Notes: a model not told the origin generated them from the letters alone. DNA of 64,000 nucleotides from Nocardia jinanensis (GCF_014645735.1 NZ_BMMH01000019.1:31888-95887), one strand, 5' to 3'; counted from the stretch's first letter, positions 43,132 to 53,395 are shown. Made by a program: numbers and translations.

Positions 43132-43464
43132 ATGAACGAAGAGACGAGCACGCCCGGTACGACGGTACTGGTCGACCCGGGCCTGCTGCGCGGTTTCGCC
43201 GGTCGGCTCGATACCGAGGCGGACGCGGTCACCGCACTCGACGTCGCCGGGGTGTTCGCCGCGGCCACGACCGCGCTACCCGGCACCGGCTTCGGCCCGC
43301 CCGCCCAGCGCGCCGCCGACCTCACCGCCTCCTGCCTGCACCGTATCGCCGACCGGCTCGCCACTGTCGCGGACACCCTGCGCACCAGCGCGGGCGACTA
43401 CGAGATGACCGAAGCGGAGGTCACCGAGGCGCTCACCACCGTCGGACTGGAGACCGCGGTATGA
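43132..43464 (+). CDS. EspC-like type VII secretion target
   Basis: The 110-residue protein starts at ATG 43132 behind GGGGGGA. The layout is two long helices: VLVDPGLLRGFAGRLDTEADAVTALD, then ASCLHRIADRLATVADTLRTSAGDYEMTEAEVTEAL, with Tyr-x3-Glu (YEMTE) near the C-terminus, the YxxxD/E-type signal of ESX substrates. This matches the EspC/DUF2580 family. The gene is fused in translation (ATGA) with the WXG-domain transglycosylase downstream, so the two products are probably exported as a pair. No ESX machinery genes are in the window. Confidence 0.75.
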   Translation: MNEETSTPGTTVLVDPGLLRGFAGRLDTEADAVTALDVAGVFAAATTALPGTGFGPPAQRAADLTASCLHRIADRLATVADTLRTSAGDYEMTEAEVTEALTTVGLETAV

Positions 43465-44594
43465 CCCTCACCATCGGCAACGTCGAACAATGGCAGGCCG
43501 ACCACCTCACCGCGGCCGCCACCCACGCCAGCACCCTCGTCGGCCGACTGGATCAGCTCACCGGCACCGCCGTCACCGATACCCGGGCGATGAACTGGTC
43601 GGGGCCCGCGGGTGCCGCCGCCGGCACCCGCATGGACACCGAACGTACGCGGACCGCAGCGGTGAGCGCGGCCCTGCTGAAACTCGACACCGCCCTGCGC
43701 GCCGAAGTCGCCAACCTGATCGAGGCGAAGAACAAAGTCCTGCTGATGCGCGATACCGCACGCGATACCGCGCAACCGCCGCTGCCCGCGTTCGATGTGG
43801 CCGACGACGGCACTGTCACCGCCCGGGCCCGGATCGATTACCTGCGCCGGGCGGCCGGCGATACCGCCGACTCCGCGGATCTGCAGCGCGCCGAACTGGG
43901 CGAGCGACTCGTGGCGGCGTCCCACCAGTGGTATATCGTCAACGCCCTCAAAACCGCCGAGGACACGGCTAACCGGGCGGTAACCCAGGTCCAGCAGGCG
44001 GTGGTCGAACTGGAGCACGCCTACGGCGTACTGGGTGACCCCGGGACCGCCCCCGTCGCCGCACCTACGCTCCCCGCCGCCACGAACCCACCGATGACCG
44101 GGGACAGCCCGCAGAGCGAATATCCCACTACCAGCGGCTCACCGACCAGTTCCCTGATGGGCGGCACCTCCACCGACAGCGACTCCGGCAGCCCCGCGCT
44201 CTCCTCCGGGGCCGCCGCCCCCACCGCAATGCCCACCGGGGACCGAGCGGAATGGATCAAGGAAGCCATCCGGGTGCTGCGCGAGAACGGCTACGATATC
44301 GACGATTCCGAGGCCGCGACCATCGCGCTGATCATCGAACGCGAATCCGGCGGCAACCCGAACGCGATCAACCTCTGGGACAGCAACGCGGCGGCCGGTA
44401 TCCCGTCGAAGGGTCTCATGCAGACCATCGACCCCACCTTCAACTCCTATTCGCTGCCCGGCCACAGTGATATCTGGAACCCGGTGGACAACATCATCGC
44501 CGGTACGAGGTACGCCATCGAACGATACGGTTCGCTCGGCAACGTACCCGGGGTGGTCGGGGTCTCCGACGGCTCCGGCTACGTCGGATACTGA
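43461..44594 (+). CDS. WXG-domain lytic transglycosylase, probable ESX substrate
   Basis: The 377-residue protein starts at ATG 43461 overlapping the EspC-like stop. Residues 1-about 190 are helical with a WXG turn (NWSGPAG, Trp46-Ser-Gly48), as in ESX substrates. A Pro/Ser/Thr linker follows (about 195-260). The C-terminal domain is SLT-like: the catalytic glutamate of the IIERESGGNPNAIN motif (Glu295), KGLMQTIDPTF and IIAGTRYAIERYGS. It should cleave peptidoglycan glycan strands outside the cell. There is no Sec signal, which supports export by type VII secretion together with its partner. Confidence 0.82.
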   Translation: MTLTIGNVEQWQADHLTAAATHASTLVGRLDQLTGTAVTDTRAMNWSGPAGAAAGTRMDTERTRTAAVSAALLKLDTALRAEVANLIEAKNKVLLMRDTARDTAQPPLPAFDVADDGTVTARARIDYLRRAAGDTADSADLQRAELGERLVAASHQWYIVNALKTAEDTANRAVTQVQQAVVELEHAYGVLGDPGTAPVAAPTLPAATNPPMTGDSPQSEYPTTSGSPTSSLMGGTSTDSDSGSPALSSGAAAPTAMPTGDRAEWIKEAIRVLRENGYDIDDSEAATIALIIERESGGNPNAINLWDSNAAAGIPSKGLMQTIDPTFNSYSLPGHSDIWNPVDNIIAGTRYAIERYGSLGNVPGVVGVSDGSGYVGY

Positions 44595-44720
44595 CCGCCG
44601 CCACACGCCGAACACCACGAACAGGCGGCTCGGCGTGGCGCGGTGACACAAGCCCCGTAAAGTCGTCTCACAGGAACACGCAGAAGTACCGCGGCGCAGC
44701 CCGCCGCGCGAGGAGCACAA

Positions 44721-45491
44721 GTGTCACTCGATCAGCCGCTCGCCCCGCTTCCCCAGGAGGGCATGGGGTTCGTTACGGCGTGGCCGGTGCGAGCCGGCGA
44801 CGTCGACCCGTACAACCGGCTACGCCTCGACGGTGTCGCCCGCTACCTCCAGGACATCGCCTGGGAACACCTCCACCAATCGGTCCTGGAGCGCAGCGAC
44901 CCGAGCTGGATCATCCGGCGCACGGTCATCGATGTGGTGCGGCCGGTGCTGTGGCCCGACCACGTCCACCTGCGGCGCTGGTGTTCGAGTATGTCCACCC
45001 GCTGGGCGAATATGCGGGTCCGGATCACCAGCGACCGCGGCGGCCTGATCGAAACCGAGGGTTTCTGGATCAATATCAACGAGTCGAACAATATGCCTGC
45101 CCGCATCAGCGACGCGGGCCTCACCTATCTGGCCCAGACCACAACCGAGCAACGGCTGCGCTGGCGCCCCTGGCTGACCGACTCCACCCCACCGGAATCC
45201 GACACCGACCTCCCGTTCCCGGTGCGGGCCACCGATATCGACCAGTTCAACCATGTGAACAACACCTGCTACTGGCAGGCAGTGGAGCAGTATCTGGTCG
45301 ACTACCCCAAACTGGTCAGTGGCCCGCACCGGGCGGTCATCGAGTACGTCGCACCGGTGCTGGCCCGTCAGCACATCAGCGTGCGCAGCAGATACGAACC
45401 CGGCGACCGGACGGCAGGCCGGCCGACACTGCGACTGTGGTTCGTCGTCGACGGGATCACCACCACGATCGTCCGCGTCACGCCGCTGTAG
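44721..45491 (+). CDS. Acyl-ACP thioesterase-like protein
   Basis: The 256-residue protein starts at GTG 44721 behind AGGAG. It has two hotdog halves: the first with PVRAGDVDPYNRLRLDGVARYLQDIAWEHL, the second with FPVRATDIDQFNHVNNTCYWQAVEQYL, which holds the Asn-His-x-Asn active-site type of FatA/FatB-like acyl-ACP thioesterases. The enzyme would release fatty acids from ACP or CoA. It is a single gene that converges on fprB. Confidence 0.85.
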   Translation: MSLDQPLAPLPQEGMGFVTAWPVRAGDVDPYNRLRLDGVARYLQDIAWEHLHQSVLERSDPSWIIRRTVIDVVRPVLWPDHVHLRRWCSSMSTRWANMRVRITSDRGGLIETEGFWININESNNMPARISDAGLTYLAQTTTEQRLRWRPWLTDSTPPESDTDLPFPVRATDIDQFNHVNNTCYWQAVEQYLVDYPKLVSGPHRAVIEYVAPVLARQHISVRSRYEPGDRTAGRPTLRLWFVVDGITTTIVRVTPL

Positions 45492-45546
45492 ACCACAGAG
45501 CCCCCTCCGAGAACCAGCTCCCCCGGTAAACGGCCGCAGGCCCGGA

Positions 45547-45564
45547 CCCTGGATCGTTCCAGGG
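45547..45564. terminator. Hairpin between thioesterase and fprB
   Basis: CCCTGG (45547-45552) pairs with CCAGGG (45559-45564) around ATCGTT. It lies 55 bp after the thioesterase stop and 49 bp before the fprB end, so it can act on both strands. Confidence 0.5.
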
Positions 45565-45613
45565 CACGGACCCACGTCGACTTCACGGCCTGACGGCCAC
45601 CTACGCTCAGCCG

Positions 45614-47290
<1,677 letters not shown>

Positions 47291-47455
47291 ATTTGTACAG
47301 ATCCTCGAGACTTATATGCGGGCTGGTGCCGTCCGGGTCGCGGGTGGCAGGGCGTGACGACTGAGCGTGGGCCGGGGTCGCCGTCCCACCCTCCATTGTG
47401 ACGCCGCTTTCAGTTTGCCTCGAGTGTGTGATGGATCTCCGCACCGAGGGGTGCT

Positions 47456-47461
47456 TACGGT
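47456..47461 (+). promoter_or_regulatory. -10 element of a probable leaderless transcript
   Basis: TACGGT at 47456-47461 is followed by exactly six bases and then ATG 47468. This is the TANNNT-N6-ATG spacing of leaderless genes in actinobacteria, and no ribosome site is seen. A small hairpin GCACC-GAGG-GGTGC (47441-47454) stands directly upstream. Confidence 0.5.
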
Positions 47462-47467
47462 AGTCCC

Positions 47468-47959
47468 ATGGCTCGAACTCTGATCTTGATGCGGCACGGG
47501 AAATCGGCATATCCGGCCGGGATCGAGGACCATGAGCGCCCGCTGGCGCCGCGTGGGCAACGCGAAGCCGCCCTGGCCGGTACCTGGTTACGGGAGACCC
47601 AGCCGCCGATCGACGCGGTCCGCTGTTCCACCGCGACCCGCACCCGGGACACTCTCACCGCCACCGGCATCGACGCACCGGTCGAGTTCGAATCCGGGAT
47701 CTACGAGGCGACGGCCGACTATCTGGTCGAACTCGTAGGCCGCACCGATCCGGCCGTCTCGACCCTGCTGGTGATCGGCCATGCCCCGGGTATGCCGTGG
47801 ACGGCCTGGGACCTGGCGGCCGCGCACGATACCGAGGATGCTCTGCGGCTGAGTCGCAAATTCCCGACCTCCGCCCTGGCGGTGCTGCGTTTCACCGACG
47901 CGTGGGACCGGGTGGGGCCGGGTCAGGGCGATCTGGTGAGCTTCCACGTCCCACGCTGA
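47468..47959 (+). CDS. SixA-type histidine phosphatase
   Basis: The 163-residue protein starts at ATG 47468. The RHG catalytic motif of the histidine phosphatase superfamily is at the N-terminus (LILMRHGKSAYP; His10), then CSTATRTRDTL with the second conserved Arg, and the late catalytic His in LLVIGHAPGMPW. It is compact, as SixA proteins (phosphohistidine phosphatases) are. The partner phosphoprotein is unknown. It is divergent from fprB. Confidence 0.9.
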   Translation: MARTLILMRHGKSAYPAGIEDHERPLAPRGQREAALAGTWLRETQPPIDAVRCSTATRTRDTLTATGIDAPVEFESGIYEATADYLVELVGRTDPAVSTLLVIGHAPGMPWTAWDLAAAHDTEDALRLSRKFPTSALAVLRFTDAWDRVGPGQGDLVSFHVPR

Positions 47960-47962
47960 CGC

Positions 47963-48163
47963 TCAGCGCAGCAGTTTGCTGCCGAACACCGCTCCGGCGC
48001 CGAGTACGACGAGCAACAGGAATGCCGCCCAGCCGCCGATCAGCCACCAGACCAGACCGAACACCACCACGATCGGTGCCACCGCGATGGCGGTGATCAC
48101 CGGGCTCTCCTTGACCGTGGCCCACGCCGAACGCGCGCGGACCCGGTCGATTTCCTTGGCCAT
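47963..48163 (-). CDS. Small membrane protein of unknown function
   Basis: The 66-residue protein has a basic, amphipathic N-terminus (MAKEIDRVRARSAWATVKESP) and two close hydrophobic segments (about 22-42 and 44-60, rich in V, A, W, L). It ends 4 bp after the SixA stop on the opposite strand. There is no recognisable domain; small proteins of this kind in actinobacteria are annotated only as membrane proteins. The start ATG 48163 has GGGGAG about 5 nt upstream, which supports it as a real gene. Confidence 0.6.
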   Translation of the reverse strand: MAKEIDRVRARSAWATVKESPVITAIAVAPIVVVFGLVWWLIGGWAAFLLLVVLGAGAVFGSKLLR

Positions 48164-48366
48164 CTCCCCAGGTTACGTGCCGGAACCCGGATGCGCTGGT
48201 ACGCGCGGGTTCCTGATGGCGATCCCCCTGGACGAGCGCAGCCCGGCCACCCGGCCGAGCACGCCGCCGGCGCCGGTCCGGGCTGAGTACGCTGGCGCTC
48301 GGCGGCACGGCCACCGGCCGTGGCGCCGTGTTCAGAAGTATCCGGACGCGGAAAGGAGCTGCGGAG

Positions 48367-48672
48367 ATGACCGAAGCGACCGAACAGAGCAAGGTGCTGC
48401 GCAATCCCGGCGAGAACCGTTACGAGGTGTGGTACGGCGCCGAACTGGCCGGATTCGCGGAGTACACCGAACGGGGTGGGGAAACCGTCTTCACCCATAC
48501 CGAGATCGGCCCGGAATTCGGCGGAAAGGGGCTGGGTAGCCGGCTTGCCGAATTCGCGATCACCGACACCGTGGACCGCGGGCGCAAGATCCGGCCCGAA
48601 TGCCCGTTCATCCGCAGCTATCTGGAGAAGCACCCGCAGTACGGCGAGCACGTGGTCGGCGTCGATGAGTGA
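48367..48672 (+). CDS. GNAT-family N-acetyltransferase, YjdJ type
   Basis: The 101-residue protein starts at ATG 48367 with AAAGGAG about 10 nt upstream. It is the short single-domain GNAT form (Pfam acetyltransf_CG): RYEVWYGAELAGFAEYTERGGETVFTHTEIGPEFGGKGLGSRLAEFAI, with the acetyl-CoA loop GGKGLGSRL, and CPFIRSYLEKHPQYGEHV at the end, where Cys-Pro-(Y/F)-x(3)-Y is conserved. The substrate is unknown. It overlaps the pirin gene by 8 nt. Confidence 0.88.
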   Translation: MTEATEQSKVLRNPGENRYEVWYGAELAGFAEYTERGGETVFTHTEIGPEFGGKGLGSRLAEFAITDTVDRGRKIRPECPFIRSYLEKHPQYGEHVVGVDE

Positions 48673-49648
48673 TCTCGATCCGCATCCGGCCGAGACCCTG
48701 TGCGAGCCGGGTATCGGTCCGGGTCCGGTAGCGCGGTTGTATCCGGCGCGTGAGGTTCCGCTGGGCGGGGTGCGCGGTACCTACGTGGAACGGACCCTGC
48801 CGCAGCGGGATCTGCCGACCGTCGGCGCCTGGTGCTTCCTGGACTATTTCGGCGCACCCACGGTCACTGTCACCGGCGCACCGCCCGATATCGACCCGCA
48901 TCCGCATATCGGTCTACAGACCGTCACCTGGCCGTTCGAGGGGATGATCCGGCACCGGGATTCGGTGGGCTCGGATGTGCGGATCGAACCCGGCCAGCTC
49001 AACCTGATGACCTCCGGTCGCGGTATCGCCCATTCCGAGTACACGGTCCCCGCTGCCCCGGCCGGGCGCGGATTGCAGTTGTGGATCGCGCTGCCCGACG
49101 GTCACCGCGATATCGCGCCGCATTTCGAACAGCATCGGAACCTGCCCGTTCACACCGCCCCGGGGCTGCGGGCGATCGTATTGCTGGGCTCGCTGGCCGG
49201 GGTCACCTCGCCCGCGATCGTCTACACCCCGCTGGTGGGGGCCGATATCGAGATCGATCCGGCCACCGCGGCCACGCTGCCGTCGAACCCGGAGTTCGAG
49301 TACGCGCTTTTGGTGGTCGAGGGCACGGTGACCGCCGCCGGGACCGAGCTCACGCCGGGCCCGCTGCTGTATCTGGGCACCGGGCGCGACAATCTCGAAC
49401 TGTCCAGCGACTCCGGTGGCCGTTTCGCCCTGATCGGCGGGGAGCCGCTCGCCGAGGAACTGGTGATGTGGTGGAATTTCGTCGCCCGTGATCACGCGGA
49501 GATCGTGGCGGCCCGTACGGATTGGGAGTCGCACCATACCGGGCGTTTCGGCGATATCGCCGGTCATACTCCCGATCAGCGCATTCCGGCGCCACCGCTG
49601 CCCGGCGGGCAGCTGAAACCGCGCGCCCGGCGACCGCACGGCAGCTGA
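48665..49648 (+). CDS. Pirin family protein
   Basis: The 327-residue bicupin starts at ATG 48665 within the end of the GNAT gene. The N-cupin has the pirin metal site HPHIGLQTVTWPFEG (His-x-His near residue 78) and DSVGSDVRIEPGQLNLMTSGRGIAHSE with the later His and Glu ligands. A C-terminal cupin follows with VVEGTVTAAGTEL and LGTGRDNLELSSDSGGRFALIGGEPLAEELVMWWNFV, which is typical for pirins. Some pirins are quercetinases or redox sensors; the role here is open. Confidence 0.92.
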   Translation: MSDLDPHPAETLCEPGIGPGPVARLYPAREVPLGGVRGTYVERTLPQRDLPTVGAWCFLDYFGAPTVTVTGAPPDIDPHPHIGLQTVTWPFEGMIRHRDSVGSDVRIEPGQLNLMTSGRGIAHSEYTVPAAPAGRGLQLWIALPDGHRDIAPHFEQHRNLPVHTAPGLRAIVLLGSLAGVTSPAIVYTPLVGADIEIDPATAATLPSNPEFEYALLVVEGTVTAAGTELTPGPLLYLGTGRDNLELSSDSGGRFALIGGEPLAEELVMWWNFVARDHAEIVAARTDWESHHTGRFGDIAGHTPDQRIPAPPLPGGQLKPRARRPHGS

Positions 49649-49661
49649 TCCGGATCAGGGC

Positions 49662-49690
49662 TTGTCTGGAGTGCACTCCAGGTGGATAAC
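49662..49690 (+). promoter_or_regulatory. MerR-type promoter
   Basis: A perfect 16-bp palindrome CTGGAGTGCACTCCAG (49666-49681) sits between a -35-like TTGTCT (49662-49667) and a -10-like GATAAC (49685-49690), spaced 17 bp. This is the normal geometry for MerR-family activation and resembles the sites next to MerR/aldo-keto reductase pairs. The MerR gene starts about 84 bp downstream. Confidence 0.72.
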
Positions 49691-49773
49691 GTTGTCCTCG
49701 TTCGACGAGAGGATATCGGGCGCCACACATAAATTGTTGTGGCGCAGCAACTTTAGACAAGAGAGGTAGTCCT

Positions 49774-50220
49774 GTGAGTGTTACCGGACCCAGCCTGGAC
49801 GTCACCGACCCGGCACGGGAGCTCCCCCGGCATTCGATCGGGGCCGCCGCCCGGCACTGCGGACTGAGCCAGGACACCCTGCGCTGGTACGAGCGCATCG
49901 GCCTGCTCGCCCATATCGGCCGCGACAACACCGGTAAACGCCGGTTCAGCGACCGGGACCTGGACTGGCTGACCCTGATCACCCGGTTGCGCACCACAGG
50001 TATGACGGTGGCGGACATGATCAGGTACGCCGAATTGGTCCGCGCCGGCGCGAGCACCATCCCCGAACGGCTCGCGATGTTCCGCAAGACCCGCGCCGAT
50101 GTCCTCGAACGTATCGCCGAACTCGAACAGACCGTGGCGGTGCTGGATCACAAGATCTCGATCTATGAACAGCAGACCCTCAGTGACGCCGTCCGGTCGA
50201 CCGACAACGCAGCTTCGTGA
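49774..50220 (+). CDS. MerR-family regulator
   Basis: The 148-residue protein starts at GTG 49774 behind an AGAGAGG ribosome site. The N-terminal winged helix reads SIGAAARHCGLSQDTLRWYERIGLLAHIGRDNTGKRRFSDRDLDWLTLITRLRTTGM (about 21-77), then a coiled dimerisation helix. No metal-binding Cys cluster is present, so it belongs to the class that senses small molecules or aldehydes. It is followed 16 nt later by the aldo/keto reductase, so the two are one unit. Confidence 0.92.
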   Translation: MSVTGPSLDVTDPARELPRHSIGAAARHCGLSQDTLRWYERIGLLAHIGRDNTGKRRFSDRDLDWLTLITRLRTTGMTVADMIRYAELVRAGASTIPERLAMFRKTRADVLERIAELEQTVAVLDHKISIYEQQTLSDAVRSTDNAAS

Positions 50221-50236
50221 AGGGATACCCGAGACC

Positions 50237-51253
50237 ATGACCACCTCCGCAGTACTGCCGACCACCACGCTGGGCACCGACGGGATCCGGGTCGGAGTTC
50301 AAGGACTGGGCTGCATGGGTATGAGCGAGTTCTACGGCCCCACCGATCGCACGGAATCCCGCGCGACGCTGGATCACGCTCTCGAACTCGGCGTCACCCT
50401 GTTCGACACCGCCGATATCTACGGCTCCGGCGACAACGAGGAATTCCTGAGCGATTTCGTCCGCGCCAACCGGGACCGGATCGTCCTGGCCACGAAATTC
50501 GCCATCCTGCGGAAGGCCGACGATCCGCAGTATCGCGGTATCGACAATTCACCCGACTACATCCGTGCGGCCGTGGACGCCAGTTTGCGCCGGCTCGGTA
50601 CCGACACCATCGACCTGTACTACATGCACCGGCGCGATCCCCGGGTGCCGATCGAGGACAGCGTGGGTGTGATGGCCGAACTGGTGCGGGCGGGCAAGGT
50701 GCGCGCGCTCGGCCTGTCCGAGGTCACCGGTGACGAGCTGCGTGCCGCGCACGGGGTCCATCCGATCGCGGCGGTGCAGTCGGAGTGGTCGCTGTTCTCC
50801 CGGGATGTCGAGCGCACGGCCGTTCCCGCCGCCGCCGAGCTGGGTGTCACCTTCGTGCCCTATTCACCGCTGGGCCGTGGCTTCCTCACCGGCGCCCTAC
50901 CCAGCACCGGAGATCTGGCCGAGGGCGATTTCCGGCGGAACATGCCGCGTTTCACCGGCGACAACGCCACCCACAATGCCGGGCTCCTCGCGCCGCTGCA
51001 CGCCATCGCCGAGGCCCGCGAACTCACACCGGCCCAGATCGCACTGGCCTGGGTGCAGTCCCGCGCGCAGGTCCACGGGCTACCGGTGGTTCCCATTCCG
51101 GGCACCCGGCGCCGGACCCGGCTGGCGGAGAACGCCGCGGCCGCCACCGTCACGCTGACCGCCGCGGAACTGGACCGGCTGGAGCCGATCGCCGGGCAGG
51201 TCGCCGGGCCGCGCTATCCGGATATGTCGTTCACGTCGGCGGGCCGCGAGTAG
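50237..51253 (+). CDS. Aldo/keto reductase
   Basis: The 338-residue oxidoreductase starts at ATG 50237. The catalytic tetrad is complete: Asp57 and Tyr62 in FDTADIYGSG, Lys87 in LATKFAI and His131 in DLYYMHRRDP. The NADPH site region PIPGTRRRTRLAENAAAA is near the C-terminus. Similar actinobacterial reductases act on aldehydes and keto-sugars. It is controlled together with the MerR gene by the site at 49666-49681. Its last 40 bp overlap the end of the XRE gene on the other strand. Confidence 0.92.
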   Translation: MTTSAVLPTTTLGTDGIRVGVQGLGCMGMSEFYGPTDRTESRATLDHALELGVTLFDTADIYGSGDNEEFLSDFVRANRDRIVLATKFAILRKADDPQYRGIDNSPDYIRAAVDASLRRLGTDTIDLYYMHRRDPRVPIEDSVGVMAELVRAGKVRALGLSEVTGDELRAAHGVHPIAAVQSEWSLFSRDVERTAVPAAAELGVTFVPYSPLGRGFLTGALPSTGDLAEGDFRRNMPRFTGDNATHNAGLLAPLHAIAEARELTPAQIALAWVQSRAQVHGLPVVPIPGTRRRTRLAENAAAATVTLTAAELDRLEPIAGQVAGPRYPDMSFTSAGRE

Positions 51254-52104
51254 GACGGCTGCTCGCCCGAATCCAGCCGCTGGGTACCGATGACGCGGAG
51301 CAGTTCCATCTTCTCCGCGGCGTCGGTGCCCGGCAGCGGCCAGTAGATGAGCAGTCGCTGGGTGGCGCTCGGGGTGAGCAGGGTTTCGCAGAACACCTCG
51401 ATCACGCCTACCTCGGGGTGCACGGCGCTCTTGGTGTCGGAGAGCCGGACCGCCACTTCGTGTTCGTTCCACAACCGATCGAACTCCGCACTTGCCGTGC
51501 GCAGCGCGCCGACGAACTCGACGACGTCCGGGTCCTTGGGCCGCCGGGCCGCCGTGGCACGCAGATCGGCCACCTGCCGCCGGGACAACCGGTCCGCATC
51601 CTGCGCCGGTGCGAGCACCCGGATCGCCGGATCGGTGAACCACCGCCACGCATGGAACCGTTCCCAGCCGGGCCGCTCGGTCTGATCGCCGAAGAGCAGG
51701 ATGTGCATCCGGTTCTGTACCAGGCATTCACCCAGGTCGGTGATGACCGCGGCCGGGATATCGTCCAGCTTCGCCAGTACGTGCATGAGCCCCGGGCCCA
51801 CATGTTTGTCCGTCCGGCTCCCGCCGGGCGGGGCGTGATCGCACAGCAGATAGACGTGATCGCGTTCGTCACCGGTACACCGCAGCGCGCGGGTGAGGGC
51901 CGCGAGCACCTGTGTGGACGGCCGCGGACCGCGCGCCTGCTCCAGCCGCGTGTAGTAGTCGGTGGAGATCCCGGCCAGTTGCGCCACTTCGTCACGCCGC
52001 AGGCCCGGGGTCCGGCGCCGGGCACCCGGCGGCAGCCCCACCGCCTCGGTGGTGAGCTGTTCCCGGCGGCGGCGGAGGAAATCGGCGAGTTCGCTGCGAT
52101 CCAT
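51214..52104 (-). CDS. XRE-family regulator with MmyB-like ligand domain
   Basis: The 296-residue protein starts at ATG 52104 with GGAGGT directly upstream. The N-terminal helix-turn-helix is LGLRRDEVAQLAGISTDYYTRLEQARGPRPSTQVLAALTRAL-like (about 31-72), preceded by LADFLRRRREQL. The remaining part has the MmyB-type PAS-like ligand domain (DIPAAVITDLGECLVQNRMHILLFGD..., FHWR-type WRWFTDPAIR). Such regulators often repress a divergent reductase gene; here the aldo/keto reductase at 52206 is divergent. Confidence 0.88.
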   Translation of the reverse strand: MDRSELADFLRRRREQLTTEAVGLPPGARRRTPGLRRDEVAQLAGISTDYYTRLEQARGPRPSTQVLAALTRALRCTGDERDHVYLLCDHAPPGGSRTDKHVGPGLMHVLAKLDDIPAAVITDLGECLVQNRMHILLFGDQTERPGWERFHAWRWFTDPAIRVLAPAQDADRLSRRQVADLRATAARRPKDPDVVEFVGALRTASAEFDRLWNEHEVAVRLSDTKSAVHPEVGVIEVFCETLLTPSATQRLLIYWPLPGTDAAEKMELLRVIGTQRLDSGEQPSYSRPADVNDISG

Positions 52105-52205
52105 ACCTCCACTGTCGCGCACCACCGCACGGTCAGCCAGGGACCGCCGATCCCCCGATAAAGCGTCTCTGCCGCGGGCGCGAACGTTCCGCCACCGTGG
52201 AAGCC

Positions 52206-53219
52206 ATGACGAACACACAGATTGCAGTCGCACAGCTGGGCAGCACCGGCCCGACGGTCGGGCGTATCGGGCTCGGCGCGATGGGGATGTCGGGTTCCTA
52301 CGGCCCCGCCGATAGCACCGAATCGACCGCCACCGTGCACGCCGCGCTCGATTCCGGCGCCCGGCTCGTGGATACCGGTGATTTCTACGCTATGGGCCAC
52401 AACGAAATGCTGGTGGGCCGCGCCATCGCCGACCGGCCCCGGGAGGAAACGATCCTCAGTGTGAAGTTCGGCGGGATGATCGGCCCGGACGGCACCTGGC
52501 AGGGGTTCGACGGCCGTCCGGCCGCGCTGCGAAACTTCTTGAGCTACAGCCTGCGCCGGCTCGGGGTCGATCACGTCGACATCTATCGTCCGGCACGGCT
52601 GGACCCGGCGGTGCCGATCGAGGACACCGTCGGCGCCATCGCCGAACTCGTCGACGCCGGATATGTGCGGTATATCGGCCTTTCCGAAGTGGGCGCCGAG
52701 ACGCTGCGCCGGGCCGCCGCGGTGCACCCGATCGCCGATCTACAGATCGAGTACTCACTGTTCTCGCGCGGAATCGAAACCGCGATCCTGCCCGTGTGCC
52801 GGGAACTCGGTATCGGTATCACCGCGTACGGGGTACTCTCCCGCGGCCTGCTCAGCGATACCGCTCCCGGCCGCTCCACCGAATTCGCGCAGTCGGACTA
52901 CCGGGCCCATTCGCCCCGTTTCCAGGGCGACAACCTCGCCGCCAACCTGGAGCTGGTCGATGCGCTGGCCGCGCTCGCGCAGCGCAAGGGCGTCTCCACC
53001 GCCCAGCTGGCCATCGCCTGGGTGCTGAGCCGCGGCGACGATATCGTTCCGGTGATCGGCTCGCGGACCCGCGCCCGCTGGTCGGAGGCACTCGGCGCAC
53101 TCGACGTCACCCTCGACGACGCGGATATCGCCGCTGTCGAAGCCGCGGTTCCGGCCGAGGGTGTGGCGGGTAGCCGGTATGCGCAGGCGCAGATGAAAGC
53201 GCTCGACAGCGAGCGCTGA
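52206..53219 (+). CDS. Aldo/keto reductase-like protein lacking the catalytic His
   Basis: The 337-residue protein starts at ATG 52206 (a GTG at 52197 is possible). The fold is that of aldo/keto reductases: Asp56 and Tyr61 in VDTGDFYAMGHNE, Lys87 in LSVKFGG. In place of the catalytic His the sequence has IYRPARLDP, with Ala130 aligned to the His131 of the neighbour at 50237. This variant is seen in several actinobacterial relatives. It is divergent from the MmyB-like regulator with 101 bp between, including GAACGTTC at 52182-52189. Confidence 0.88.
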   Translation: MTNTQIAVAQLGSTGPTVGRIGLGAMGMSGSYGPADSTESTATVHAALDSGARLVDTGDFYAMGHNEMLVGRAIADRPREETILSVKFGGMIGPDGTWQGFDGRPAALRNFLSYSLRRLGVDHVDIYRPARLDPAVPIEDTVGAIAELVDAGYVRYIGLSEVGAETLRRAAAVHPIADLQIEYSLFSRGIETAILPVCRELGIGITAYGVLSRGLLSDTAPGRSTEFAQSDYRAHSPRFQGDNLAANLELVDALAALAQRKGVSTAQLAIAWVLSRGDDIVPVIGSRTRARWSEALGALDVTLDDADIAAVEAAVPAEGVAGSRYAQAQMKALDSER

Positions 53220-53395
53220 AGCCGTACGGGTCCGCCGAGTGGCCCGGCCGGTCCACCACAGCCGCTATCACCTCGTCCTCGCCGGCACCGGCCGTATCGG
53301 GAGAAGCGGGGGTCAGGGCACTGTCCGGCGATCAGCCGCAGGTCGGCGGTGACCATGCCTCGGGTCTGCCGCGGTTCGGCAACCGTCCGCCTTTT

